From Psychrobacillus sp. BL-248-WT-3 (lineage in GTDB: Bacteria; Bacillota; Bacilli; Bacillales_A; Planococcaceae), in NCBI RefSeq assembly GCF_012843435.1, contig NZ_JABAFC010000001.1, forward strand, positions 124,001 to 188,000: DNA of 64,000 nucleotides, given 5' to 3'. Position 1 is the first letter of the stretch. Each line of letters starts with the position of its first letter. The notes below the pieces were generated by a model. The model ran no database searches and had not been told where the DNA came from. It saw nothing but the letters and a program-made list of their open reading frames with translations. The translations under genes and the position numbers were made by a program. Below, in pieces: positions 25,812 through 33,838 of the stretch.

Positions 25812-26723
25812 ATGGAAGAATTAATTGCAACAATCTTGCAACCCGCGAAAGAAGTACTGCAAACGTTTGTTTATATTCTCCTGTTCGGTTTTGTATTTAT
25901 GTGTTTAGAATGGCTTATTCCCAGTAGCAAGCGATTATTTAAGTTATTGTTTATTCTTATTATTTGTTTTTATTGCTTAGAGCCAGCTTTTCGCTCAGTA
26001 AAGATGATTCAAGTAGTAACAGGTGAACTCGTTAATGTGTTTATAGGAGTATATCCAGTATTAACTGCTGGAATAGCACTGTCGGGTGGCGCTTTTCTTA
26101 TTACTTTATGGAATCCAGTTGTAATGCTCTTTGCCTCTTTTACTAGTATTGTGGCAGACAAGATTATGATTCCAGCCTTATTGTCAGCCTTTATATTTGA
26201 TCTTATGACTAGAATTCAACCTTCTATATCTTTTTCTCGAATGTCTGACCTAATACGAATGACTTTAGTTGGGGCTACCTCGATTATTCTCGTATTATAT
26301 AGTCTGTTTATAACCGTAAACGGTGTAGTAACCTGGTCAGTAAGTGGTGCTGTAAACGAAACTGTAAAGAGATTAATCTCCAATAATATTCCCTTTGTCG
26401 GTTCCTTGCTTACAGAGAGTATTAGTACGATGAAAAGCTACTCATCTACTGCTGCTGCTGTCACTGGGAATTCTGTTTTGATATCAATTCTAGTTCTTAT
26501 TTCTATTCCAACTATTCAAACGATCCTGATTGCTTTTCTCTACCGATTTCTAAGTGCTATTCTTGAGCCTTTTGTAGATGGACAAATTAGTGGACTATTA
26601 GACGATATTGGAAAAACGCTATTTGTACTTTCTATCATTTCCGTATTAATAGCCTTTGCCTTTTTCTTTACAGTGATATTAATCATGCTTTTCGCCAAAT
26701 TATTGATAGGTGTGAAGGGATAA
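25812..26723 (+). CDS. spoIIIAE: Stage III sporulation protein AE, lacking the secreted N-terminal region
   Basis: Multi-pass membrane protein of 303 residues; the membrane part aligns by eye with the B. subtilis family (PVLTAGIALSGG, LWNPVVMLF, LISNNIPFVGSLLTE, LAFAFFFTVIL-type ends). B. subtilis SpoIIIAE has about 399 residues and starts with a signal peptide and an extracytoplasmic region of roughly 90 residues that is missing here. The start ATG has AAGGAATGAG before it, and the space to spoIIIAD is only 14 nt, so no longer start is possible. Its stop overlaps the spoIIIAF start (TAATG). Confidence 0.8.
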   Translation: MEELIATILQPAKEVLQTFVYILLFGFVFMCLEWLIPSSKRLFKLLFILIICFYCLEPAFRSVKMIQVVTGELVNVFIGVYPVLTAGIALSGGAFLITLWNPVVMLFASFTSIVADKIMIPALLSAFIFDLMTRIQPSISFSRMSDLIRMTLVGATSIILVLYSLFITVNGVVTWSVSGAVNETVKRLISNNIPFVGSLLTESISTMKSYSSTAAAVTGNSVLISILVLISIPTIQTILIAFLYRFLSAILEPFVDGQISGLLDDIGKTLFVLSIISVLIAFAFFFTVILIMLFAKLLIGVKG

Positions 26724-26878
26724 TGTTTAACTTCTCTACATTGCTATATGGGATTTTAATGATTGTCATAATCGGAGAGATTCTATCTATTCTAATTGAG
26801 CATTTGGACAAGGAGAAGACGGGCTTTCTTATAAAACTTTCTATAATCTCATGGATTATCTCCTTTTTCTTCATATAA
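26723..26878 (+). CDS. spoIIIAF: Minimal SpoIIIAF-like protein (two membrane helices only)
   Basis: ORF of 51 residues lying exactly where spoIIIAF belongs and translationally coupled to spoIIIAE by TAATG. It has two hydrophobic helices (about 5-25 and 34-51) joined by IEHLDKEKTG. That is the layout of the first 60 residues of SpoIIIAF, whose remaining ~140-residue soluble ring-building domain is absent. The next gene starts 21 nt later, so nothing is hidden downstream. It was not called by a length-limited ORF search. Identity rests on position and topology, not on clear sequence similarity. Confidence 0.6.
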   Translation: MFNFSTLLYGILMIVIIGEILSILIEHLDKEKTGFLIKLSIISWIISFFFI

Positions 26879-26899
26879 ATAGATTGTCCTGCATAAAGT

Positions 26900-27358
26900 A
26901 TGTTATCCAATATGAAAAGAAGGGTGAACACTATCTCATTAAAAAAAAAACCCACTTTTCGTTTTGTAGTAATAAGTTTAGCGGTTTTGGTTATTAGTCT
27001 CTTATTTTCAGAGATTTTCGGACTGACGGATGATGTAAATAAAAACACTAGCCCACCAGAGGTTCACACAAAAGATGAGCTTTCCGCTATATTGGAAAAA
27101 ATCCATGGGGTTGGAAAAGTATCTATTTACTTTCATTACGCAGAACGAGCTGAAAATAAAACGGAAAGTGATTTATCATTTTTCCAATGGACAAGTGACA
27201 GCAAGATGGAAAAAGAAGAACTGATTGGAATACTGGTAGTTGCGGAAGGAGCGAGCGATAAACGTATAAAAAATAATCTTATTAAAACCCTTTCATCTGT
27301 ATTGCAAATATCTCCACATCGAATAGTTATAGAAGAAATGGAATTGGAGGATAAATGA
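26900..27358 (+). CDS. spoIIIAG: Stage III sporulation protein AG, short form
   Basis: Single-pass membrane protein with helix at about 23-41 and an extracytoplasmic domain of about 110 residues, 152 in all against about 229 in B. subtilis. The family's split ring-building fold is visible: ELSAILEKIHGVGKVSIYFHY, then after a short acidic linker ELIGILVVAEGASDKRIKNN and LSSVLQISPHRIVIEEM. The long insertion between these halves, which forms the inner beta-barrel of the B. subtilis ring, is reduced to about 20 residues. Start is uncertain: ATG at 26900 or 26912, neither with a clear ribosome site. Confidence 0.8.
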   Translation: MLSNMKRRVNTISLKKKPTFRFVVISLAVLVISLLFSEIFGLTDDVNKNTSPPEVHTKDELSAILEKIHGVGKVSIYFHYAERAENKTESDLSFFQWTSDSKMEKEELIGILVVAEGASDKRIKNNLIKTLSSVLQISPHRIVIEEMELEDK

Positions 27359-27359
27359 T

Positions 27360-27893
27360 ATGAACATTAAAAAAAGATCCGTATGGTTTTTAACTTTACT
27401 AAGCTTAGTGGCAGTAGTGACGGTGTATTATGCAACAGAAAAGCCATCCCCTTTTGATGGAATAGCCCTATTTTCTAATGACTCAGTTGATGATGTGAAA
27501 TTGGTAGAAACATCCTCAACGAATGAAGAATCATTTGTTTCTCACAGTAATCAATATGAAGAATTACGTATGGAAGTGCAGGAAAAACGTTCACAGTTAC
27601 ATGAGCAATTAGAATCTAAGGTCGCTTCAAATGATTTCTCTCCAGAAGAAAAAAATGAAGCATACAACGAAATTGAACAATTAGTAAAGATAAACTCTAC
27701 AGAAGCGATGTTGGAGCTAATTATAAAATCATTAGGATATGACGATGCACTTGTTCGTATTGACCAAAACAAAGTGCTGATCGATGTAGTTTCAAATGAA
27801 CAATCTTCAAAAAAGGCTGATGCTATTATATACGCAGTTAAGCGAGAATACCCTCAAGCATACAATGTTGAAGTGAAATTTGACGGACTATAA
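27360..27893 (+). CDS. spoIIIAH: Stage III sporulation protein AH
   Basis: Bitopic protein of 177 residues; helix at about 8-25 after MNIKKRS, a long acidic coiled-coil region (about 60-115) and a C-terminal ring-building domain with LIIKSLGYDDALVRIDQNKVLIDVVS. It is the mother-cell partner of forespore SpoIIQ. Length is near normal, unlike its neighbours AE, AF and AG. Start ATG follows GGAGGATAAATGAT at the spoIIIAG end. Confidence 0.9.
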   Translation: MNIKKRSVWFLTLLSLVAVVTVYYATEKPSPFDGIALFSNDSVDDVKLVETSSTNEESFVSHSNQYEELRMEVQEKRSQLHEQLESKVASNDFSPEEKNEAYNEIEQLVKINSTEAMLELIIKSLGYDDALVRIDQNKVLIDVVSNEQSSKKADAIIYAVKREYPQAYNVEVKFDGL

Positions 27894-27894
27894 C

Positions 27895-27920
27895 AAAAGT
27901 GCCTTTAAAGGGCACTTTTT
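27895..27920 (+). terminator. Terminator of the spoIIIA operon
   Basis: AAAAGTGCC / GGGCACTTTT stem with TTTAAA loop, then TTC TTTT. Confidence 0.85.
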
Positions 27921-28025
27921 CTTTTGTTTTCAATTAGTTATAACGCGGAATTGTTGTATGTGAATAGTACTTTTTTAATGCAAAGAAATCCTAAATCAGA
28001 GAGTAGAATTGATTTTTCGCCCCAA

Positions 28026-28140
28026 CCGGACGCTTTCCGCGGGGGAGCGATAAGCCACCACCCATCGCTGACGCGCGTGGTTGTGATGTCTTATCTGTCT
28101 CCCTCCTCCAGCGGAGTCGCCGTCTGGCGCTGCAATCAAT
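28026..28140. repeat. Bacillales-type palindromic intergenic repeat
   Basis: Starts GGACGCTTTCCGCGGG and ends GCGGAGTCGCCGTC...GCTGCAATCAAT. The GC-rich block stands out in an AT-rich spacer. The ends are partly inverted (GGACG / CGTC and CCGCgg / GCGG). Similar blocks are widespread between genes in Bacillus-related genomes, from general knowledge. A second copy near 38145 shares TGTGATGTCTTA. Confidence 0.7.
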
Positions 28141-28530
28141 AAATGGGAACAGCTTTAGCATCGATAAAGTGCTAATTGATTAACTCGCATAAACAAAGCT
28201 GAAAAAACTGTAACTAACTTAAATTTCATCATCTATTTATGTTCTAAATAGCCACTGAATATTCTTTTTTTATGTTTACAGTCACAATAAAAATAATTGT
28301 TAGCCAAAATCAACCATTCACTTTAACAAAGCTTATTTTGAAATAAAATGATAAAAAAGTGTAACATTTTACTATCTTAAAGCTACTGCATAAAATACAA
28401 TTATTGGATTATATAAGATTTTTATTCCCTAAAAGTTAAGAACATTTGCACGTTTCTATTTTCAATTACCTTAAAAACGACTAAAATGAATAAGGAAGTA
28501 TTAAAATGCAACTAAAAGGAGATGGGATAA
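28141..28530 (+). other. AT-rich leader before accB
   Basis: No ORF, RNA motif or repeat is recognised. It should contain the accBC promoter; TAAAAT near 28484 is a possible -10 but no good -35 was found. The region is long for this operon. Confidence 0.35.
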
Positions 28531-29040
28531 TTGAAAATCCAAGAAATCAGAGAAATTATTAAACTGATCGATCAATCTACACTAGATGAATTTTCATACG
28601 AAACAGAGGGAACAAAAATTAAAATTAAAAGAGGGGATAAAAACTCTCATAAATCTACTGTTCAAACGATAGAAAGCTCTTCGGTTGGAGAACTTCCTAA
28701 AGTACAAGAAGTTCAGACACCAGCTGTACAGGAATCTCCAAAAGCAGCGGCTGTAGAAAGCTCTGTAACAAAACAAGCTCCAGTTGAAGAGGAAAATAGC
28801 TCTTTACATAAAATTACTTCTCCAATGGTTGGGACATTCTATCAATCTTCATCACCAGATTCTCCTGCATACGTTGAGGTCGGCAGCAAGGTTACTGCAG
28901 ATTCAATTGTTTGTATAGTAGAAGCGATGAAACTATTCAATGAAATTGAAGCAGAAGTAACTGGAGAAATCGTTGAAATTCTAGTTAAAGACGGTCAATT
29001 AGTAGAATACGGTCAACCTCTATTCTTAGTTAAAGCTTAA
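28531..29040 (+). CDS. accB: Biotin carboxyl carrier protein of acetyl-CoA carboxylase
   Basis: BCCP of 169 residues. N-terminal dimerisation helix region, a Pro/Ala/Glu/Val-rich linker (about 55-95), then the biotinyl domain with [11 protein letters not shown], Lys near 135 carrying biotin. [13 protein letters not shown] matches the domain's 'thumb' start. Start is TTG, with AAAAGGAGATG upstream. Paired with accC; together they form the biotin carboxylase half of the enzyme making malonyl-CoA. Confidence 0.95.
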   Translation: MKIQEIREIIKLIDQSTLDEFSYETEGTKIKIKRGDKNSHKSTVQTIESSSVGELPKVQEVQTPAVQESPKAAAVESSVTKQAPVEEENSSLHKITSPMVGTFYQSSSPDSPAYVEVGSKVTADSIVCIVEAMKLFNEIEAEVTGEIVEILVKDGQLVEYGQPLFLVKA

Positions 29041-29074
29041 AAATATGAATTAAATAAGGAAAGGGGTAAGCATC

Positions 29075-30424
29075 ATGAAAAAAGTGTTAATTGCCAATCG
29101 TGGTGAAATAGCTGTTCGTATTATTAGAGCATGCAAGGAGCTAAACATTGAAACTGTTGCTGTATATTCTGAAGCGGATCGAGAGGCTTTACATGTGCAA
29201 CTGGCAGATGAAGCTTATTGTATAGGGCCTAGATTATCGAAAGATTCCTATTTAAACTTTTCAAATATTATCAGCGTTGCCAAGCTAACGGGCTGTGAAG
29301 GGATACATCCTGGCTATGGTTTTCTAGCGGAAAATGCAGAATTTGCTGAGCTATGTGAGGAATGTGATATTAAGTTTATTGGTCCTACATCACAGGCGAT
29401 CAAAAGCATGGGTATAAAGGATGTAGCAAAGGAAACTATGCAAAAAGCTGGAGTTCCTACAGTTCCTGGTTCTAAAGGTATCGTTAAAACGGAAGAGGAT
29501 GCACTTAAGGTAGCAAATGAAATAGGATATCCGGTTATCATCAAAGCAACTGCTGGCGGTGGTGGTAAAGGTATCCGCGTAGCAAAAGACGAAGCTGATT
29601 TAATCAAAGGGATAAAAGTTACCCAAAAAGAAGCTGCTGCAGCATTTGGTAATCCTGGCGTTTATCTCGAAAAATATATTGAAGTATTTCGTCATGTAGA
29701 AATTCAAGTATTAGCTGACTCTCATGGTAATGCAGTACATTTGGGTGAAAGAGATTGCTCCATCCAAAGACGTATGCAAAAGCTAGTGGAAGAAGCTCCA
29801 TCACCAGCTTTATCAGAAGCTATGCGTGCCGAAATGGGCGCCGCGGCAGTAAAGGCAGCATTAGCAGTTGGCTATGAAAGTGCTGGAACAGTAGAGTTTA
29901 TTTTTGATCATATTAACCAAAAGTTCTACTTTATGGAGATGAATACTCGTATTCAAGTGGAGCATCCAGTGACAGAGATGATTACTGGTATTGACTTAAT
30001 TAAACAAATGTTGAAAGTCGCAGCCGGAGAAAAATTGCCATTTGAGCAAAAAGATATTAAACTTAATGGATGGGCAATAGAATGTCGTATTAATGCGGAA
30101 AACCCAGATAAAAACTTCATGCCTTCTCCGGGACTTGTTGAATTCTATTTACCACCAGGCGGACTAGGAGTTCGAGTAGATTCAGCAGTATATCCTGGTT
30201 ATACAATTCCTCCATTTTATGATTCTATGGTTGCTAAACTTATTACTTTTGGTGAGACAAGAGAAGAGGCGATTGCTAAGATGAAGCGTGCACTTAGTGA
30301 ATTCGCCATTGAAGGTGTCGATACCACTATTGGCTTCCATGAAAAACTCATGAATCATGAGGTATTTGTCTCTGGAGATTTCGATACTAAGTTTTTAGAG
30401 AGATACGACGTGATGAATTCATAA
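29075..30424 (+). CDS. accC: Biotin carboxylase subunit of acetyl-CoA carboxylase
   Basis: ATP-grasp enzyme of 449 residues that carboxylates the biotin on AccB. N-terminal KVLIANRGEIAVRIIRACKE; glycine-rich ATP loop KATAGGGGKGIRV near 159; EKYIEVFRHVEIQ; active-site region MEMNTRIQVEHPVTEMITG near 288, with Arg292 equivalent. Full length. Start ATG behind AAAGGGG. Downstream yqhY is 14 nt away. Confidence 0.97.
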   Translation: MKKVLIANRGEIAVRIIRACKELNIETVAVYSEADREALHVQLADEAYCIGPRLSKDSYLNFSNIISVAKLTGCEGIHPGYGFLAENAEFAELCEECDIKFIGPTSQAIKSMGIKDVAKETMQKAGVPTVPGSKGIVKTEEDALKVANEIGYPVIIKATAGGGGKGIRVAKDEADLIKGIKVTQKEAAAAFGNPGVYLEKYIEVFRHVEIQVLADSHGNAVHLGERDCSIQRRMQKLVEEAPSPALSEAMRAEMGAAAVKAALAVGYESAGTVEFIFDHINQKFYFMEMNTRIQVEHPVTEMITGIDLIKQMLKVAAGEKLPFEQKDIKLNGWAIECRINAENPDKNFMPSPGLVEFYLPPGGLGVRVDSAVYPGYTIPPFYDSMVAKLITFGETREEAIAKMKRALSEFAIEGVDTTIGFHEKLMNHEVFVSGDFDTKFLERYDVMNS

Positions 30425-30438
30425 AAGGAGTGATCCAT

Positions 30439-30834
30439 ATGACAGAAACAACCGAACAAAAATTTGTTCAAATGACTCCTGATGGCAAAGAAAACCTAGG
30501 GACAATTGAAATTGCTCCAGAGGTTATAACGGTAATTGCTGGAATTGCTACAACTGAAGTAGAAGGTATCGCGGGTACACGTGGTAACTTTGCAGCAGGC
30601 GTAGTAGAGCGCTTAGGAAAAAAAGTGCATGGTAAGGGCATAAAGACTGAAATCACAAATGACGGTCTGTATATTGATGTATATTGCCTTGTGAAATACG
30701 GTATATCCGTTCCTAATGTAGCAAGAGAAGTGCAGTCTCAAATTCGCCAGGCTATTGAAAATATGACTAGCTTAGTTCCAACCGAAGTAAACGTTCATAT
30801 TACAGGCGTACAATTTGAAACGGTTGAATCATGA
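30439..30834 (+). CDS. yqhY: Asp23/Gls24 family protein YqhY
   Basis: Small protein of 131 residues in the Asp23/Gls24 family (DUF322). The signature VITVIAGIATTEVEGIAG appears near 22-40 and VPNVAREVQSQIRQAIENMT near 95, followed by VNVHITGVQFE. Start ATG at 30439, 9 nt behind AAAGGAG, rather than the GTG at 30430 that overlaps that site. It follows accBC as in B. subtilis, where YqhY is thought to affect acetyl-CoA carboxylase activity. Confidence 0.9.
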   Translation: MTETTEQKFVQMTPDGKENLGTIEIAPEVITVIAGIATTEVEGIAGTRGNFAAGVVERLGKKVHGKGIKTEITNDGLYIDVYCLVKYGISVPNVAREVQSQIRQAIENMTSLVPTEVNVHITGVQFETVES

Positions 30835-30835
30835 G

Positions 30836-30863
30836 AAAAGAGCTCCATTTGGGGCTCTTTTTC
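30836..30863 (+). terminator. Terminator after yqhY
   Basis: AAAAGAGCtCC / GGgGCTCTTTT stem with ATTT loop, followed by TTC TTATTTT. Confidence 0.8.
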
Positions 30864-30945
30864 TTATTTTCTACTTTCTAATAAGCACTCTACAAAAAAA
30901 TATGATATTATGGGTAAGATAGCTACATTTAAAGGAGAACTAATA

Positions 30946-31323
30946 ATGAAACGTAGACAAGCAAGAGAGCTAGCATTACAAGCACTATTTCAGCTAGACA
31001 ATCATGAGATAACAATACAAGAAGCGATAGGGCATGTTACAGAAGAAAATGACCCTTTTTTAACTGATTTAGTGAAAGGGACAATTGAGCATAAAGATGA
31101 AATTGATACCTCTTTGACAGACAAGCTAGAAAACTGGTCTCTTTCCAGATTACCTAAAATCGAAAGAACAGTTCTGCGAATCGCAGTTTATGAACTACTA
31201 TATGCAAACGAAGCACCAGCAAAAGTAGTTATAAATGAAGCATTGGAAATATGTAAAATCTATGGCGATGAAAAATCTAGCCGATTTGTAAATGGAGTTT
31301 TATCTAAATATACAGATCAATAA
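30946..31323 (+). CDS. nusB: Transcription antitermination/termination protein NusB
   Basis: All-alpha RNA-binding protein of 125 residues, which with NusE/S10 binds boxA in rRNA leaders. Family motifs MKRRQARELALQALFQLD, DLVKGTIEHKDEID, LPKIERTVLRIAVYEL and VVINEALEICKIYGDEKSSRFVNGVL are present. Start ATG at 30946 lies 7 nt behind AAAGGAG; the upstream frame to 30910 is not used. First gene of a run reaching yqxC. Confidence 0.95.
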   Translation: MKRRQARELALQALFQLDNHEITIQEAIGHVTEENDPFLTDLVKGTIEHKDEIDTSLTDKLENWSLSRLPKIERTVLRIAVYELLYANEAPAKVVINEALEICKIYGDEKSSRFVNGVLSKYTDQ

Positions 31324-31348
31324 ATTTCGACATTAAGGGGCGTTTATA

Positions 31349-32203
31349 GTGGTAGATAATCTTATTAATGGGAAAGAAATAGCTGGAAAAGTAACTGAAA
31401 AAGTGAAAGAACGTGTGGAACATCTAAAATCAAAGGGTATTACCCCAGGATTAGCGGTTGTATTAGTTGGAAGTGATCCAGCTTCTCAAACCTATGTGAA
31501 TAGTAAAACACGAACGTGCGAAAGACTAGGTATGTATTCTGTTATGATAGAACTAGAAGAAAATATATCCGAAGAAGAACTATTAACTCACGTTAACAAG
31601 CTAAACGACGATGATAAGATACACGGTATTCTAGTTCAATTACCACTACCAAAGCAAATAAATGAGGATAGAGTAATTGCAGCTATATCTCCATTAAAAG
31701 ATGTAGATGGTTTTCATCCAGTAAATGTCGGTAAGATGCTCATTGGGCAACCTACTTTCTTATCCTGTACGCCCTTTGGTGTAATGAAACTTTTAGAATA
31801 TAGCGATATAGCATTAGAAGGGAAGCACGCTGTAGTTATTGGGAGAAGTAACATCGTTGGCAAACCAATGGGTCAGCTCCTTTTACAAAAGAACGCTACA
31901 GTAACCTACTGCCACTCGAAAACAAAAGACTTACATAGCTTTACAAAACAAGCAGATATTTTAGTAGTAGCAACTGGTCAGCCGAAAATGATCAATGCTA
32001 GTCACTTAAAAGAAGGTGCGGTTGTAATAGATGTTGGGATTCACCGTAATGAAGACAATAAACTATGCGGCGACGTGGACTTTGCTTCTGCTAAAGAAAT
32101 TGCTTCTAAAATCACCCCTGTTCCTGGTGGTGTAGGTCCAATGACTATTGCAATGTTAATGGAAAATACATGCCTTGCAGCAGAGAATACACTAGATAAA
32201 TAA
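31349..32203 (+). CDS. folD: Bifunctional methylenetetrahydrofolate dehydrogenase/cyclohydrolase
   Basis: FolD of 284 residues, interconverting methylene-, methenyl- and formyl-THF with NADP. Motifs: SDPASQTYVNSKTRTCERLG (Tyr and Lys of the active site near 50-55), ILVQLPLPKQI near 98, VIGRSNIVGKPMGQLLL near 164 and TPVPGGVGPMTIAML near 256. Start GTG 8 nt behind AAGGGG. It uses the methylene-THF made by the glycine cleavage system. Confidence 0.97.
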   Translation: MVDNLINGKEIAGKVTEKVKERVEHLKSKGITPGLAVVLVGSDPASQTYVNSKTRTCERLGMYSVMIELEENISEEELLTHVNKLNDDDKIHGILVQLPLPKQINEDRVIAAISPLKDVDGFHPVNVGKMLIGQPTFLSCTPFGVMKLLEYSDIALEGKHAVVIGRSNIVGKPMGQLLLQKNATVTYCHSKTKDLHSFTKQADILVVATGQPKMINASHLKEGAVVIDVGIHRNEDNKLCGDVDFASAKEIASKITPVPGGVGPMTIAMLMENTCLAAENTLDK

Positions 32204-32207
32204 GCTG

Positions 32208-32235
32208 AAAGCTGTTCTACAAGAGAACAGCTTTT
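32208..32235 (+). terminator. Weak terminator or attenuator between folD and xseA
   Basis: AAAGCTGTTCT / AGAACAGCTTT with a 5-nt loop, followed by only a short T stretch (TTTTACC). Read-through into xseA is likely. Confidence 0.6.
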
Positions 32236-32265
32236 ACCTTGTCAACAGTCTTGGGAGTTGATTGG

Positions 32266-33615
32266 ATGTCTCAAACATATTTAACTGTAAAAGCCTTAAC
32301 TAAATACATAAAAAGAAAATTTGATGCGGATACTCATTTGCGAGATGTTTACGTAAAAGGAGAACTTTCAAATGTAAAGGTTCACTCTAGTGGTCACATT
32401 TATTTCACTTTAAAAGACGAATCTGCTCGTCTGACCTCAGTTATGTTTGCTATGAACGCTCGTAGCCTTAAATTCAGACCTGAGAGTGGTATGAATGTGC
32501 TAGTTCGAGGGGACATTAATGTATTTGAGGCAGCAGGACAATATCAGTTGTATGCCTCTTCTATACAGCCAGATGGTATTGGCGAGCTTTTTTTAGCCTT
32601 CGAACAGCTAAAGAAAAAGCTAGAACAAGAAGGACTTTTTCATCCAAATAGGAAAAAACGACTACCTGCATTTCCTAAAAAAATTGGAGTCGTCACATCG
32701 AAGACAGGTGCAGCGATTCGAGATATTTTGACTACGCTCGAAAGACGTTACCCAATTAGTGAGGTTATCGTTTTCCCTAGTATCGTTCAAGGCCCTCAAG
32801 CAGCCCCTTCTATCGTAAAATCCATTAAACAAGCTAATACCCTAGGAAGTATTGATGTATTAATCGTTGGTAGAGGTGGAGGATCCATAGAGGACTTATG
32901 GGCATTTAACGAGGAAATTGTTGCTCGGGCAATAGCAGAAAGCAGTGTTCCTATCATTAGTGCGGTGGGACATGAAACAGATACAACTATTGCTGACTTT
33001 GTATCTGATTTAAGGGCACCAACACCGACAGCAGCTGCAGAAATGGCTGTCCCAAGCAAAGAAAATCTTATGAAGAACATTCTATCTTATCAGTCTGCAA
33101 GTCTCCACTTTATTACTAAAAGACTGACAGATGAAAAAAACAGATACCAAAGAGCAATCACCTCACCAGTCATGGCAACTCCGGAAAAATTATATCGTCC
33201 CTTTATAGAGAGATATATTCGAACGGAACAGCAACTGCATCGAGAGGTTAATCGATTATTTGGTGACAAAGTGCGCAATTTTTCTCAGTTAGACAATCGC
33301 TTCAAACAGCTTTCACCGCAAAGATTGATCACATTACAATCTAAACATTTGGTAATTAGTACAAATCAACTGAACCAAGCAATGATTGCGGCTTTTGAAA
33401 AAAATCGTCAACAATTTACTGGGTCGTTAAGAACCTTGGAGGCTCTAAATCCTCTAAAAATTATGGACCGTGGCTATAGCATTACTTATAAGGATGGACA
33501 AGTAATCAAGTCGATAGATGAAGTTCAAAAAGGTGATACAATCGCTGTCACATTACCTGATGGTCAAATAGATGCTATAGTTCAACAAGCAGTGAGTAAA
33601 GAGGGGGTAAAATAG
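32266..33615 (+). CDS. xseA: Exodeoxyribonuclease VII large subunit
   Basis: Large subunit (449 residues) of exonuclease VII. N-terminal OB fold with VYVKGELSNVKVHSSGHIYF near 26, catalytic core with GVVTSKTGAAIRDI near 143 and VGRGGGSIEDLWAFNEE near 209, then a helical coiled region and a C-terminal beta part ending in VTLPDGQIDAIV. Start ATG at 32266 follows TTGGGAG; frame upstream to 32239 lies in the terminator. Followed after 1 nt by xseB. Confidence 0.95.
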   Translation: MSQTYLTVKALTKYIKRKFDADTHLRDVYVKGELSNVKVHSSGHIYFTLKDESARLTSVMFAMNARSLKFRPESGMNVLVRGDINVFEAAGQYQLYASSIQPDGIGELFLAFEQLKKKLEQEGLFHPNRKKRLPAFPKKIGVVTSKTGAAIRDILTTLERRYPISEVIVFPSIVQGPQAAPSIVKSIKQANTLGSIDVLIVGRGGGSIEDLWAFNEEIVARAIAESSVPIISAVGHETDTTIADFVSDLRAPTPTAAAEMAVPSKENLMKNILSYQSASLHFITKRLTDEKNRYQRAITSPVMATPEKLYRPFIERYIRTEQQLHREVNRLFGDKVRNFSQLDNRFKQLSPQRLITLQSKHLVISTNQLNQAMIAAFEKNRQQFTGSLRTLEALNPLKIMDRGYSITYKDGQVIKSIDEVQKGDTIAVTLPDGQIDAIVQQAVSKEGVK

Positions 33616-33616
33616 C

Positions 33617-33838
33617 ATGGCAAAAAAAGAGATTCCATTTGATGAAGCAATGCTTCAATTAGAACAAATTGTTCGTCAGCTAGAGCAAGGGGATGTCCCG
33701 CTTGAAAATGCAATCGAGCTCTACCAAAAAGGGATGGAGCTATCTAAACTTTGCAGTGATAAATTACAAAGCGCTGAAAAACAATTAGTTTCCTTTATGG
33801 GGGAAAATAAAGAAGAGGTAGGGCAAAATGATGAGTAG
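33617..33838 (+). CDS. xseB: Exodeoxyribonuclease VII small subunit
   Basis: Small helical protein of 73 residues that binds XseA. Family pattern FDEAMLQLEQIVRQLEQGDV followed by LENAIELYQKGMEL. One nt from xseA, overlapping ispA by 11 nt, so all three are co-translated. Confidence 0.95.
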   Translation: MAKKEIPFDEAMLQLEQIVRQLEQGDVPLENAIELYQKGMELSKLCSDKLQSAEKQLVSFMGENKEEVGQNDE

